Source of the DNA: G963668185 sp963668185
GTDB taxonomy: Bacteria > Chloroflexota > Dehalococcoidia > Lucifugimonadales > G963668185
DNA: 64,000 bases
Assembly (NCBI GenBank): GCA_963668185.1
Contig: OY764162.1
Location: forward strand, 248,001-312,000
Direction of reading: 5' to 3'
Below are positions 7,309 through 15,595 of this stretch, piece after piece. How positions within the stretch are numbered: position 1 is the stretch's first letter; every line of letters starts with the position of its first letter. Position numbers and translations under genes: made by a program. The notes beneath the pieces were generated by a model. It was not told the origin of the DNA and did not search any database. It saw nothing but the letters and a program-made list of their open reading frames with translations.

Positions 7309-8958
7309 GTGAGTCTCTCATCAATACATCCACCTTCTAACAGGCCGGTCGCCGTGGGCGTGAACGGCATGGTGACCTCGGCCCATCCGTGGGCCACGAT
7401 GGCCGGGCTGCGAGCGCTTATGGACGGCGGCAACGCGTTCGACGCGGCGGTGGCGACGGCGGCGGCCATCGGCGTGGCGGAGCCGTACATGTCGGGGCCC
7501 GGCGGCATCGGCATGGCGCTGCTGTACGACGCGTCCGCCAACAGGGTGCGGGGCCTGAACTTCTCGGGCCGCGCTCCGGCGGCGGCGCATCCGGACATGT
7601 ACCCCGACGCCGAGCAGCATGGTCTCGGGCCGCTGGCGGCGCAGGTGCCCGGCAACGTGGCCGGCTGGCTCACGATCCACGAGACGTACGGGACGATCGA
7701 GCTGGAGCGGCTGCTGCGCCCGGCCGTCGAGTACGCGGAGAAGGGCATCGCCGTGACGGCGAACAACGCCCGGACGATGCTCAAGGCTGCGCCGAGGCTG
7801 GCGCGGTATGCGGAGTCGGCTTCGATCGTGCTAGGCCCCGAGGGACGCACGCCGGCACGCGGCACGCGGCTGCGGTTCCCGGAGCTCGCGCGGTCGCTGG
7901 AGGCGATAGCGAAGGGCGGCAAGGACGAGTTCTACCGGGGGGCGCTGGCCGAAAAGATCGTGAAGGGGTGCCGGGACGCGGGCGGCGTGATGACTGCGGA
8001 TGACTTGGCGGACTACGACGCCTACTGGCAGGAGCCGATCACGATCGACTACCGGGGGCACGTGCTGAACTCGATGCCGCCCAACTCCAGCGGGTTCCAG
8101 ATATTGCAGACGCTCAAGACGATGGAGGGCATCGACTGCGGGCCGGAGGCGTACCAGCGGCCCGAGACGCTGCACTACTTCATCGAGGCGGCGAAGCTGG
8201 CGGTGACGGACAGGATCGAGTACGGCGGCGACCCTGACCACGGGCCCGTGCCGCTCGGGACGCTGCTGTCGGACGAGTACGCTGAGCGGCAGCGGGCCCG
8301 CATCGACATGGGCAGCGCGGCGGTCGTGCGCGGCGAGCGGTTCGGGCGCGACGTGCCGAACGACGCGCTGGCTCCGGGCACCGTGGACGACCGGGAGGGC
8401 GGCATGACGACGCACTTCGCGGCTATCGACCGGGACGGCAACGTAGCGTCGGTCACGCAGACGCTCGGCGGCGCCTTCGGGTGCGCGGTGGCCGTGGGCG
8501 GCACCGGCGTGTTCCTGAACAACATGGCGCTGTGGTTCGATCTGGAGGAGGGCAGCCCGAACCTGCTGGGGCCGCGCAAGCGGGTGGACTTCGTGCTGTC
8601 GCCGATCCAGGCGTTCAGGGAGGGCCGGTTCCTGGCGAGCATGGGCACGCCGGGGAGCTACGGCATCCTGCAAACGACGCCGCAGTTCCTGATGAATGTG
8701 CTGGACTACGGGATGGACGTGCAGCAGGCGATAGAGGCGCCGAGGCTGAAGGTGGTGCGGGGCCGGGAGGTGGACATGGAGGAGCGGTTCCCGATGCACG
8801 TGCGGCGGGCGCTGGAGGACATCGGCCACTCGGTGAACGTGATCGAGGCGTACTCTCCGACGGTCGGCGGGGCGCACGGGATCGTGGCGGACGGCGCGAA
8901 CGGCGTCTATTACGGCGGCGCGGACCCGAGGCGCGACGGGGCGGCGGTGGGGTGGTAG
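7309..8958 (+). CDS. Gamma-glutamyltransferase family protein (Ntn hydrolase)
   Basis: 549 residues. Members hydrolyse or transfer gamma-glutamyl groups (glutathione and related amides) and mature by self-cleavage in front of a Thr. The predicted nucleophile is Thr367 in GGMTTHFAAID. Also present are GGNAFDAAVA and MSGPGGIGMALLYD near the N-terminus, and GTPGSYGILQTTPQ in the small subunit. The start is GTG 7309. No signal peptide is visible, unlike the periplasmic E. coli enzyme, so a cytoplasmic acylase role related to the GGT-like (YwrD) subgroup is plausible. It is divergent from the protease pair. Confidence 0.9.
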   Translation: MSLSSIHPPSNRPVAVGVNGMVTSAHPWATMAGLRALMDGGNAFDAAVATAAAIGVAEPYMSGPGGIGMALLYDASANRVRGLNFSGRAPAAAHPDMYPDAEQHGLGPLAAQVPGNVAGWLTIHETYGTIELERLLRPAVEYAEKGIAVTANNARTMLKAAPRLARYAESASIVLGPEGRTPARGTRLRFPELARSLEAIAKGGKDEFYRGALAEKIVKGCRDAGGVMTADDLADYDAYWQEPITIDYRGHVLNSMPPNSSGFQILQTLKTMEGIDCGPEAYQRPETLHYFIEAAKLAVTDRIEYGGDPDHGPVPLGTLLSDEYAERQRARIDMGSAAVVRGERFGRDVPNDALAPGTVDDREGGMTTHFAAIDRDGNVASVTQTLGGAFGCAVAVGGTGVFLNNMALWFDLEEGSPNLLGPRKRVDFVLSPIQAFREGRFLASMGTPGSYGILQTTPQFLMNVLDYGMDVQQAIEAPRLKVVRGREVDMEERFPMHVRRALEDIGHSVNVIEAYSPTVGGAHGIVADGANGVYYGGADPRRDGAAVGW

Positions 8959-9035
8959 TGGCGGGCAGGGGGTAAGCATTCGGTGTTTCGTGGCTGTGAA
9001 CTATATCTACGGCCATGCACCGTTGCCGCGTCCAC

Positions 9036-9182
9036 TGTCATTCCGATCGAGCGAAGCGAGAGAGGAATCCGGGATGCCACGTCGCCGAAGACGGCCTGTC
9101 CGGGCTGAATGCGTTGTGGCCGTGGAAGGGCGTTGGCGGCGTACGGGAAGTCCTAGATTCCTCGCTGCGCTCGGAATGACAG
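9036..9182. repeat. Repeat family C composite (inverted arms)
   Basis: Left arm 9036-9070 (CATTCCGATCGAGCGAAGCG...) and right arm ~9155-9182 (GATTCCTCGCTGCGCTCGG...) are inverted copies enclosing ~85 bp. It occupies most of the 261-bp gap 8959-9219 between the GGT gene and birA. A transcript through it could fold into a long interrupted hairpin. Confidence 0.75.
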
Positions 9183-9219
9183 TGAAAGCGCTGGATGATA
9201 GGCATCGGGCGGCGTTCGC

Positions 9220-10029
9220 ATGAGCATGTCCGGCGGTCTCGTGTCGCCTCCTGACAGCGAATACGATATCGACTCGCTGCGGGCGGCGTTGCGGGGGCGG
9301 ACTGTCGGGCGGCGGATAGTTCACTTCGACCGGATCGGCTCGTCGATGGACGAGACGCGGCGGCTGGCGGAGGCGGGCGAGCCTGAGGGCCTAGTCTGCA
9401 TCGTGGAGGAGCAGACGAAGGGCAGGGGCCGGTTCAACCGGGCCTGGGTCTCGCCGCGCGGGCAGAACGTGTCGTTCTCGCTGCTGCTGACGCCGACTAT
9501 CGCGCAACTACCGTACATGAACATGGCGGCGGTGCTGTCGGTGTCGGGGGCGCTGAGGGCCTGCGCCGGGCTGCGCACGACGCTGAAGTGGCCGAACGAC
9601 GTCCGGGTGGGCGGCCTCAAGATATGCGGGATACTCGTGGAGACCTTTCCTAAGGACGGCGAACGGGTGAACGCGGTGATCGGCGTTGGGGTGAACGTGA
9701 ACTTCGATCCGTCGGAGCACCCGGAGATCGCGCGCCTGGCTACGAGCGTGCGCAAGGAGACGGGCCGGCCCGGCGACCGTACCGCGATACTGCGCGAGGC
9801 GCTGGAGCGGATGGACGGGCTGTACGAGGAGGTGAGGGCGGGGGCGCGGCTGACGGAGCGCTGGGCGTCGGAGATGGAGACGCTGGGCCGGCGGGTGACA
9901 GTGCGCTGGAAGGAGCGCGTGATCGGCGGTGTGGCGGAGTCGGTGGACGACGGCGGGAGCCTCATCCTGCGGCAGGCCGACGGCGCGCGGGTGACGGTGT
10001 CCGCGGGCGAGGTGACGTCGCAGGCGTGA
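9220..10029 (+). CDS. birA: Biotin--[acetyl-CoA-carboxylase] ligase
   Basis: Activates biotin with ATP and transfers it to the carboxylase carrier protein. 269 residues: the GRGRFNRAW biotinyl-AMP loop is at about 68-76, KWPNDV at ~123-128, a GILVE strand follows, and a small C-terminal SH3-like domain (RRVTVRWKERVIGG) ends the protein. The N-terminal helix-turn-helix of regulatory BirA is absent, so this is the monofunctional (group I) enzyme. ATG 9220 is used; a second ATG two codons later is possible. Confidence 0.93.
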   Translation: MSMSGGLVSPPDSEYDIDSLRAALRGRTVGRRIVHFDRIGSSMDETRRLAEAGEPEGLVCIVEEQTKGRGRFNRAWVSPRGQNVSFSLLLTPTIAQLPYMNMAAVLSVSGALRACAGLRTTLKWPNDVRVGGLKICGILVETFPKDGERVNAVIGVGVNVNFDPSEHPEIARLATSVRKETGRPGDRTAILREALERMDGLYEEVRAGARLTERWASEMETLGRRVTVRWKERVIGGVAESVDDGGSLILRQADGARVTVSAGEVTSQA

Positions 10030-10078
10030 GGGGCGGCGAGGGTAAGAGTGTAAGATGGAAGCTTAGGAGGTATGAAAC

Positions 10079-10273
10079 ATGGCTAGAGACTTGGTGACAC
10101 TATCGGTTGAGATCGAGAGCGAGCACAACGAGTGGCTGGGCGAGATCGCGAAGGAGTACAGGTTCCAGGACGGCAGCAAGTCGCTGCGGGTGCTGCTGGA
10201 CTACGCGATCAAGGACGGCGACCGGGAGCTCATCTTCTCCCCCAAGAACGCGCGCTGCCGGTTTTGCGGGTGA
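10079..10273 (+). CDS. Small conserved-type protein with C-terminal CRFCG
   Basis: 64 residues. Excellent ribosome site TAGGAGG eight bases before ATG 10079. The composition (VEIESEHNEWLGEIAKEYRF... then KSLRVLLDYAI) suggests a short strand followed by two helices, as in ribbon-helix-helix-like proteins, but the family is not recognised. The last residues C-R-F-C-G could contribute a metal site. It lies 49 bp after birA on the same strand. Confidence 0.7.
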   Translation: MARDLVTLSVEIESEHNEWLGEIAKEYRFQDGSKSLRVLLDYAIKDGDRELIFSPKNARCRFCG

Positions 10274-10310
10274 TGCGTGGTATGGCTTTGCGAGGCTGAC
10301 CTCCGGCAGA

Positions 10311-10380
10311 GTCCTTCGACAAGCTCAGGACGAACGGTTGCCCATAACTCGCCGTACTTGGGAGCTTCGCGAAGCGCCCC
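10311..10380. repeat. Family B and family D repeats side by side
   Basis: Family B (TCCTTCGACAAGCTCAGGA... to 10337) is followed by family D, a palindrome around GCTTCGCGAAGC (10361-10380, GGAGCTTCGCGAAGCGCCCC). The same D element, preceded by GTACTTGGG, recurs at 16439 and, shortened, at 23583. It fills the gap between the 64-residue gene and the lipoprotein. Confidence 0.75.
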
Positions 10381-10443
10381 TACGGGGTGGCGAGTGGCGT
10401 GCGAAGCATCCCTACGGGTGATAGATAGAATGGAGAAGGTGAG

Positions 10444-11286
10444 ATGTTGAGAATCCTGGCTCCTGCGGCTCTCGTTGCGCTGCTTGTGGCGGCGCTGTTC
10501 GCGGTGGCGCTGGCATCGTGCGGCGGCGGGGAATCGAATGAGGCGACCCAGGTTCGTGCTGCGCAGACCCTCCAGCCGGCCGTGACGCCGGAGCCGACGC
10601 CGGAGCCGACCCCGGAACCCACGCCCGAACCGACGCCGGAACCCACGCCTGAACCCACACCGGAGCCGACGCCCGAACCCACACCTGAGCCGACGCCGGA
10701 ACCCACACCTGAGCCGACGCCGGAACCCACGCCCGAACCCACGCCCGAACCCACACCTGAGCCGACGCCCGAACCCACGCCTGAGCCCACACCTGAGCCG
10801 ACGCCTGAGCCTACACCCGAGCCCACGCCCGAGCCGACGCCGGAACCCACGCCTGAGCCCACGCCGGAACCGCTGGATGACGCCGCTCTCGCCGCTCTCG
10901 CGGACAGCGTCATACAGCAGTGGCTCGCGGCGAACGTCGAGGCGCTGGCGGAGGGAATCGTCGACGGGGCCATGGAGGCCGATGCGGTCAAGGCCGCCGT
11001 CGACCTGCTCCCGTCCTCGGTTCGCCTGAGCATTGCAGCCGAGCTACAGGTGCAGATCGGCGACAACCTCAAGCTCACGGGCATGGAGTTCGCATGGCTT
11101 GGCGGCGACCTGTACGAGGTAACGGCGACCTTCGTCTCGACCTTCGAGGTGGACCCGCCGTTCCTGTCGCCGAAGGAGTTCGACGTAACGACGCCCGTCA
11201 CCCTGACCATCGACGCCGAGAAGCGCGAGGTCACGGAGTGGGCCCTGGTCGTAGAAGGCATCGACGTGAGGCAGGCGGAGGAGTAG
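10444..11286 (+). CDS. Lipoprotein with long Thr-Pro-Glu-Pro linker
   Basis: 280 residues. Signal peptide with lipobox V-A-L-A-S-C (Cys26), then about 24 TPEP units (residues ~48-143) forming an extended acidic polyproline stalk, then a ~135-residue domain with a helical first half (ALADSVIQQWLAANVEAL) and a beta-rich second half. The protein should be anchored outside the membrane with its domain held away from the surface. The repeat codons vary at third positions, so the tract is under protein-level selection or is old. No function recognised. A second TPEP lipoprotein is at 23.7-27.2 kb. GTGAGATG precedes the start. Confidence 0.8.
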   Translation: MLRILAPAALVALLVAALFAVALASCGGGESNEATQVRAAQTLQPAVTPEPTPEPTPEPTPEPTPEPTPEPTPEPTPEPTPEPTPEPTPEPTPEPTPEPTPEPTPEPTPEPTPEPTPEPTPEPTPEPTPEPTPEPTPEPTPEPLDDAALAALADSVIQQWLAANVEALAEGIVDGAMEADAVKAAVDLLPSSVRLSIAAELQVQIGDNLKLTGMEFAWLGGDLYEVTATFVSTFEVDPPFLSPKEFDVTTPVTLTIDAEKREVTEWALVVEGIDVRQAEE

Positions 11287-11289
11287 AAC

Positions 11290-11769
11290 GTGAACCGGAT
11301 GATGACGGCCGCCAGTCTTACACAGGACGGCATTGAGTTGGGGTTTGCGGACGGCGCAAAGGGCCTCATACCGTATGCTGACATTCCGGAGGTCGAGGCG
11401 CGCGCGGGAGTGTCCGGCCTTGAGTTGCCAAATCCGTACGAGATGGTGCTGGGGACGGCCCAGGGGGAGCGGGTCGAGATTCCGTGGGACTTTGCGCGCC
11501 ACTACTGCGACGCGTCTTATCGTCCGACGATCGAGGCGATAGCCATGCGGGGCAGGCAGACCATCGGCGAGCGCATCCGACGCTTCAGGAAGTCCGCCGG
11601 GCTTACGCAGGAAGCTCTGGCACGGTCCGCGAACGTGGGCCGGGTGACGCTGGTGCGACTCGAAGGAGGGGAACAGACGCCGAGGTCCAAGACGCTTGAG
11701 GCGATTGCCGACGCGCTGGGGGTGCGGGTTGCGGAGTTGCTTGTCGGGGCTGAGTGGGTTGCGGAGTAG
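11290..11769 (+). CDS. DUF2442-like domain fused to XRE-type HTH regulator
   Basis: 159 residues. The first ~75 (ELGFADGAKGLIPYADIPEVE...) match the DUF2442 pattern often found as the antitoxin half of DUF4160/DUF2442 pairs. Residues ~85-150 are a lambda-repressor-type helix-turn-helix (IGERIRRFRKSAGLTQEALA..VGRVTLVRLEGGEQTPR). The start is GTG 11290, only 3 bases after the lipoprotein stop, so it may be co-transcribed with it. No toxin partner is adjacent. It borders the low-GC island. Confidence 0.78.
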   Translation: MNRMMTAASLTQDGIELGFADGAKGLIPYADIPEVEARAGVSGLELPNPYEMVLGTAQGERVEIPWDFARHYCDASYRPTIEAIAMRGRQTIGERIRRFRKSAGLTQEALARSANVGRVTLVRLEGGEQTPRSKTLEAIADALGVRVAELLVGAEWVAE

Positions 11770-11934
11770 CTGGCGCGCGGCTGTGCATGGTCTGGACTCC
11801 CGCAGATGCCTCGAACTACAGGAAGGCCACGCAGGAAACAACGAAAGCAGCGCCTGAAAACCGACCTCTTGAAACAACATTGCAAGACTGCGAGTGCAAC
11901 ATAGTGGCCATGCCTATAGAATTGTCTGGTTTCA

Positions 11935-13191
11935 TCACTCGGGACTGTTGACCGGTGGATATCCAAATTCTTGACGTATGTCATTTACCAGCCACCAATA
12001 ATCGTTCTCGTAAAACTCCCTAGCGGCGGCCTCAATCTTTTCCCTAACTGCGTCAGCATCAAACGGGTGGTAGTCCTGTTGACTAAGGATGGGCTTTTGA
12101 TACAAGACGAAGCTACGAGATTGCTTTAACTCGCTTTCGAGATACCATGGTCCCAATCGCATTTGCGTGAGTTCATGCAAGCGTTGGCGGGTTTCAAGTG
12201 GACAGTTGCCTTCTACTGTGAGGCAGAGCGTCAACCTTTCGTTCTTGGCCACAAACTTAAAGAACACTGTTCGCGTTGGCGTGCTCATGCTCCCGACAGC
12301 AACTATGAGTGCGCCTATCTCATCGAGATGTGGAGAGTGCAGTATGTGAACTCCACTGCTGTAAGAACGTGTATCATAGTGTAGTTGAGGTTCATATGAC
12401 TTCGCTACAGAACTAACGATTTTATTAGTCATCTTTAGCGGAATTGACTTTGCCTTGACGATTCGATCAATCGCCGATCTATGATCATAGTATAATTGGT
12501 AGGCTAATGCATCAATGTTGTCAGTAGTATGCAGTATATGCCTTCGTAGATTGTGCACGTACTGTTCCAAGAAATTGGCAACGCTGGCACTGATAGTTGA
12601 GTTACATGTGCTCAGTGCCCGTTCGATGAGAGTGGCAACTTTCCCGTAATCGAAAGGAACGTAGCGCTCCATGTCGACATTGGCGCGCGGATCTGTTCCC
12701 TCTGGCGTTAAGAACACCGGGAGTGGCGTAAGGCCTTTATACTCATGTTCAGCTACGTAGAGATAGCGGGTAAGTTGGTCGGAGTGCTCACTGCTACCGA
12801 TCTTATTCTCTACCAAGCAAACAAATTCGTCGCTTTCGCCTATCACTAGGACGTCGATGCCATGACGCTCGGTCTCTACATTGACGTTGCTGAGGCTCCA
12901 GCCGTCTACGTCAAGCCGCGTCGGAGCATTAATGCCCCGCTTGTGAGCTTCGTCCGCTGCCTGAGAAAGGAAGTGGCGCAGAAAGTAGTCTCGAAGCCCG
13001 TGCGAACCTCGAGGGTTGAGCAGCCACGCTAGGAACGCCGAATGTTGACTTTCCCTCCGCGCGATACCAAGCACGTCGAACAGGTTGAACTCCGCTAGGA
13101 GGCCTTCCATCCTTTCAAAGTCTCTGTCGAGAACTAGCTTGCCGAGGGCCTGCCCCGTCGAGCCACTGTCTTGGTTAACATCGGTTGACAT
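11935..13191 (-). CDS. PD-(D/E)XK nuclease superfamily protein
   Basis: 418 residues. An N-terminal SQHSAFLAWLLNP segment and a nuclease-like core, ETERHGIDVLVIGESDEF followed by CLVENKIGSSEHSDQL, place D..x..ExK-type catalytic residues (D, E, K) near residues 113-133. This matches the large family of stand-alone PD-(D/E)XK proteins in accessory islands. AGGAG sits 7 bases before ATG 13191. Base composition drops sharply here compared with neighbours, consistent with transfer. It could be a defence nuclease, but no methylase or partner is adjacent. Confidence 0.75.
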   Translation of the reverse strand: MSTDVNQDSGSTGQALGKLVLDRDFERMEGLLAEFNLFDVLGIARRESQHSAFLAWLLNPRGSHGLRDYFLRHFLSQAADEAHKRGINAPTRLDVDGWSLSNVNVETERHGIDVLVIGESDEFVCLVENKIGSSEHSDQLTRYLYVAEHEYKGLTPLPVFLTPEGTDPRANVDMERYVPFDYGKVATLIERALSTCNSTISASVANFLEQYVHNLRRHILHTTDNIDALAYQLYYDHRSAIDRIVKAKSIPLKMTNKIVSSVAKSYEPQLHYDTRSYSSGVHILHSPHLDEIGALIVAVGSMSTPTRTVFFKFVAKNERLTLCLTVEGNCPLETRQRLHELTQMRLGPWYLESELKQSRSFVLYQKPILSQQDYHPFDADAVREKIEAAAREFYENDYWWLVNDIRQEFGYPPVNSPE

Positions 13192-13222
13192 ACGATCACT
13201 CCTACTTCATAGCTATCGTATA

Positions 13223-13282
13223 TTACCCTGGCCTCTCAAGGAAGACGGTGACGCCTATGTCGGCGTAGCGGGATTGCTCGAC
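13223..13282 (-). pseudogene. Fossil of the 3' end of an HpcH/HpaI aldolase gene
   Basis: About 20 codons on the minus strand read EQSRYADIGVTVFLERPG and then stop. The intact aldolase at 16497-17231 ends ERARYADMGVTVFLERLG and then stops. DNA similarity extends ~55 bp, including GTGACGCC.ATGTC.GCGTAGCGGG. Only the tail survives, cut off at 13283 where unrelated sequence begins. Confidence 0.7.
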
Positions 13283-13294
13283 GGACACCGGAGC

Positions 13295-13579
13295 ATGCCG
13301 ACCACGGCGATACGGTCGATGCCGACGCTGGACGTGACGAAGCTGACGGAGGCGCAACTTTCGAAGGCGAAGGAGATCTTCGAGGACATGCGGAACGCGC
13401 AGTTCCTGCCGGCGAACGAGGCGTACCGGGACAACTCGCGCAAGGAACTGGACCACCGCGTCCTCATCGACGTGCTGGGCCTGCCGGCCCGCATACTGGA
13501 GCCGCTGGACCTGCTCAGGCTGAAGTGGTGCTCGGAGCCGAGCGTCCACGGGGGGAAGCGGACGGGGCCGGGAGTGTGA
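13295..13579 (+). pseudogene. Fossil C-terminus of a larger protein (DNA methyltransferase-like tail)
   Basis: About 94 codons with normal high-GC coding character: a TKLTEAQLSKAKEIFEDM helix, FLPANEAYRD, LIDVLGLP, EPLDLLRLKWC and SEPSVHGGK, then a stop. This looks like the conserved tail of a long multi-domain protein, and I associate the pattern with tails of large DNA methyltransferase/helicase-like proteins (recalled, not checked). There is no start, promoter or upstream part: the 5' side abuts the aldolase fossil. The rest of the gap to 13726 shows nothing recognisable. Confidence 0.5.
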
Positions 13580-13726
13580 TGGGGCGGACGCTGGCGAACA
13601 ATACGTAGCGACGTAGCGAGCTATGTGGCCTTGCCACAGGTTACCTACTCTAGCTTCTTCAGTTCGAGAACAGCAGAGAGTATTTAATTCAGCGTCTAGG
13701 TGAGTTGATGTGAAACGTACGGGCGC

Positions 13727-14281
13727 TCACTGCCATCCCGTGAGGCAATCACCGCTCCTGTTACGCGCAAACAGGTCGCGGCTGATGACAGGATCAGGCT
13801 GCTTTTTCCGCCTCAAGAATGCCTTATGAATCCGATTGGCAACCATAGATGCGTTATCGGACCAATCGTAAATGCATGCGAATTTCACATCTTCATTGCA
13901 GTTGTCCGCTAGTCTTGGCGGTATTAGCCGGGAATTGTACGTCTCCTCTCGGTAGTCTGAGTGATGGGGTAGCAGGATGCCTATCAGCCCGCCTCTGGGA
14001 TTTGTTCGAGTGTCTCTTAGACTGGCTCCGATTTCCCAGTCCACGTATTTCCGTTGCCACGTGCAAGGACCTATCAGTACGACAGTTACCGAGACTTGAG
14101 CAATGTGATTCTCTCGGATCCTTTGGAGCACCGCTTGGCTAGGGGTGTTTTGGTCGATTACATCCCCAAGATAGACTGACTTATCGACAATCTTGTCGCC
14201 CATCATTCGAACGAACCGGTCTTTATACTCTTGATCCTCTTGGTGATAGTAACTGATGAATACGTTGTGCCTTTTTCCCAT
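13727..14281 (-). CDS. TIR-like protein, ThsB/DUF1863 type
   Basis: 184 residues of one TIR-like domain: NVFISYYHQEDQEYK (first strand and BB-side loop), a VTVVLIG strand, then W-Q-R-K-Y-V-D-W-E-I, where the Glu of V-D-W-E corresponds to the usual catalytic Glu of NAD-processing TIR domains, then GLIGILLP. Such domains (PF08937, Thoeris ThsB) make nucleotide signals after phage infection. GGAGG lies 6 bases before ATG 14281. It is the third gene of a minus-strand unit with 15113-15595 and the broken paralogue. No ThsA-type effector is in the window. Low GC. Domain call firm, defence role inferred. Confidence 0.82.
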   Translation of the reverse strand: MGKRHNVFISYYHQEDQEYKDRFVRMMGDKIVDKSVYLGDVIDQNTPSQAVLQRIRENHIAQVSVTVVLIGPCTWQRKYVDWEIGASLRDTRTNPRGGLIGILLPHHSDYREETYNSRLIPPRLADNCNEDVKFACIYDWSDNASMVANRIHKAFLRRKKQPDPVISRDLFARNRSGDCLTGWQ

Positions 14282-14390
14282 CCTGACCCTCCAGTGGCCT
14301 TTTCCATTGTTGCCAAGCTCTCCGCATCTGAGATCTGAGCCAGCATTCAGTTGTAGTTGCTGGACTCCTTTAGCAGAAGTGGCCTACTAG

Positions 14391-15110
14391 TCAGTAGCGT
14401 GATCTGCGATGGCGATTCGGCGCTGTAGAGGGGAGGAAGCGGAAATCATGCATGGGGTCAATGCGTTGGCTGGATGCGTACTTGCACGCCAAGTAGATTC
14501 CAACCGCAGCCACACCTACTATCACAATTCCTTTGCCAAGGGTCAGTCCTGTCTGCTTTGGGGCGCACGAGTATGGGTCTCTGTTGTTCTTGAAACGTTT
14601 TGAGAAGTTGTCCGGCCTTGGACCGTTCCTCCGCAGGAACGCGGTATGCACCCAATCCCGAACAATTGACAGAGGCCCATCGCGCGGCCAGTGATATAGA
14701 CGCACGTACGGATTATCCCCCTCGATGTTGGCGACCAGTCTCGGCGGGATCAAGTTAGTGTCTATAGGCTCCTTGCCGTAATCGGGATGATCTGGTAGTA
14801 CGATGCCCAACACCCCGCATCGGGAATTGTTTCTACTCTTGTTCAGAGCTGAGCCGAGCTCCCAGTCCACATACTTCCTGCTCCAGGTGTCGCGGCCAAT
14901 TAGCACTATTACGACGGTGGCTTCGGCAATATAGTCGTCACGAATCCTCTCCCAAATCTCCTCTGTTCTTAGGTTGTCGTCTATGTCGCCATCTTCAACC
15001 GAACGATCTACGATGTCATCCCGCAACTCATCGACCAGCCGATTCTTGAATTCCTAGTCATTCTCGTGATGATAACTGATGAAGGTCTTGTGTCTTGGCA
15101 CGTTATACAT
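14391..15110 (-). pseudogene. TIR-like (ThsB-type) gene interrupted by an amber codon, with C-terminal TM segment
   Basis: Read from ATG 15110, two bases after the stop of the upstream gene, the frame gives KTFISYHHEND, then TAG (15056-15054), then EFKNRLVDEL and a full TIR-like domain with RKYVDWELG and GVLGIVLP. The paralogue at 13727 has DQE where this has D-stop-E, so a single CAG-to-TAG change explains it. A TTG at 15026 could restart but would drop the first strand. Unlike its paralogue it has a hydrophobic segment (GIVIVGVAAVGIYLACKY) near the end, suggesting a membrane-anchored version. Confidence 0.78.
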
Positions 15111-15112
15111 CT

Positions 15113-15595
15113 CTATTGTCTTTCTACCTGTTCCAAGTCCGTTAGGTCTTCAACGCCGGCAATTTCTGCCAGCATTCGGTTGTACTTGCGTAGTTCCTCC
15201 TGCAAGCTTGCAAGTTCCTGCCGAAACTCCCTGCACGTGTCTTCGTCTTCGAAGGCTCCAACTAGGCTCTCCCTGTGCCATTTTGCTGTGAAGGGTCGCA
15301 CGATTTGGTTCAACACCGGTACCGCAACCATGCTGAACTTTACCGTCGAACGCCCGCGCCTGCGCAGAATCTCGCGGGTGATGGGAAAGAGCGAGTACAC
15401 GCTGTCCAATGCCGTCTTGTCGTCGCTCGTATTACAGGGCAGAGGTTGTGTAACGATTCTGGTCAGCATTTCAATGTACAGTTCCCAAGCCGCGTCTTTA
15501 TCTGCCGGTTCAAAGGATATCTCGAATCTTACCACTGCCAGATTCAGCTTGATCTTATCTAGATTAAACCTGCCGAACCAGTCATCTAGTTTCAT
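15113..15595 (-). CDS. Unrecognised partner protein of the TIR operon
   Basis: 160 residues; no family I can name. The N-terminal half is alternating strand/helix (IKLNLAVVRFEISFEPADKDAAWELYIEMLTRIVTQPL), the middle has SVYSLFPITREILRRRG and LNQIVRPFTAKWH, and the C-terminus is a probable coiled coil (FRQELASLQEELRKYNRMLAEIAG). No signal peptide or TM segment. AGGAGG lies 9 bases before ATG 15595, the strongest ribosome site of the operon. It is first, and the TIR gene starts 2 bases after its stop, so a stoichiometric partner (sensor, adaptor or effector) of the TIR proteins is likely. Confidence 0.72.
   Translation of the reverse strand: MKLDDWFGRFNLDKIKLNLAVVRFEISFEPADKDAAWELYIEMLTRIVTQPLPCNTSDDKTALDSVYSLFPITREILRRRGRSTVKFSMVAVPVLNQIVRPFTAKWHRESLVGAFEDEDTCREFRQELASLQEELRKYNRMLAEIAGVEDLTDLEQVERQ

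Noticed and set aside
10588..10869. Short direct repeats that could be mistaken for a CRISPR or minisatellite array
   Set aside because: Period is 12 bp with no spacers; it encodes the TPEP linker. The similar stretch at 26.8-27.05 kb is likewise coding. No CRISPR array or cas gene is present.
10380..11384. Minus-strand protein with ~25 S-G-V-G repeats
   Set aside because: It is the reverse reading of the TPEP codon repeats of the lipoprotein, which has a lipobox and ribosome site.
11770..11934. Possible 65-residue plus-strand gene between the HTH regulator and the nuclease
   Set aside because: Its start lies inside the HTH gene, it has no ribosome site and no recognisable motif; treated as intergenic.
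13223..13549. 108-residue minus-strand frame across the fossil junction
   Set aside because: Only its last ~20 codons resemble a real protein (aldolase tail); the rest is antisense of the other fossil.
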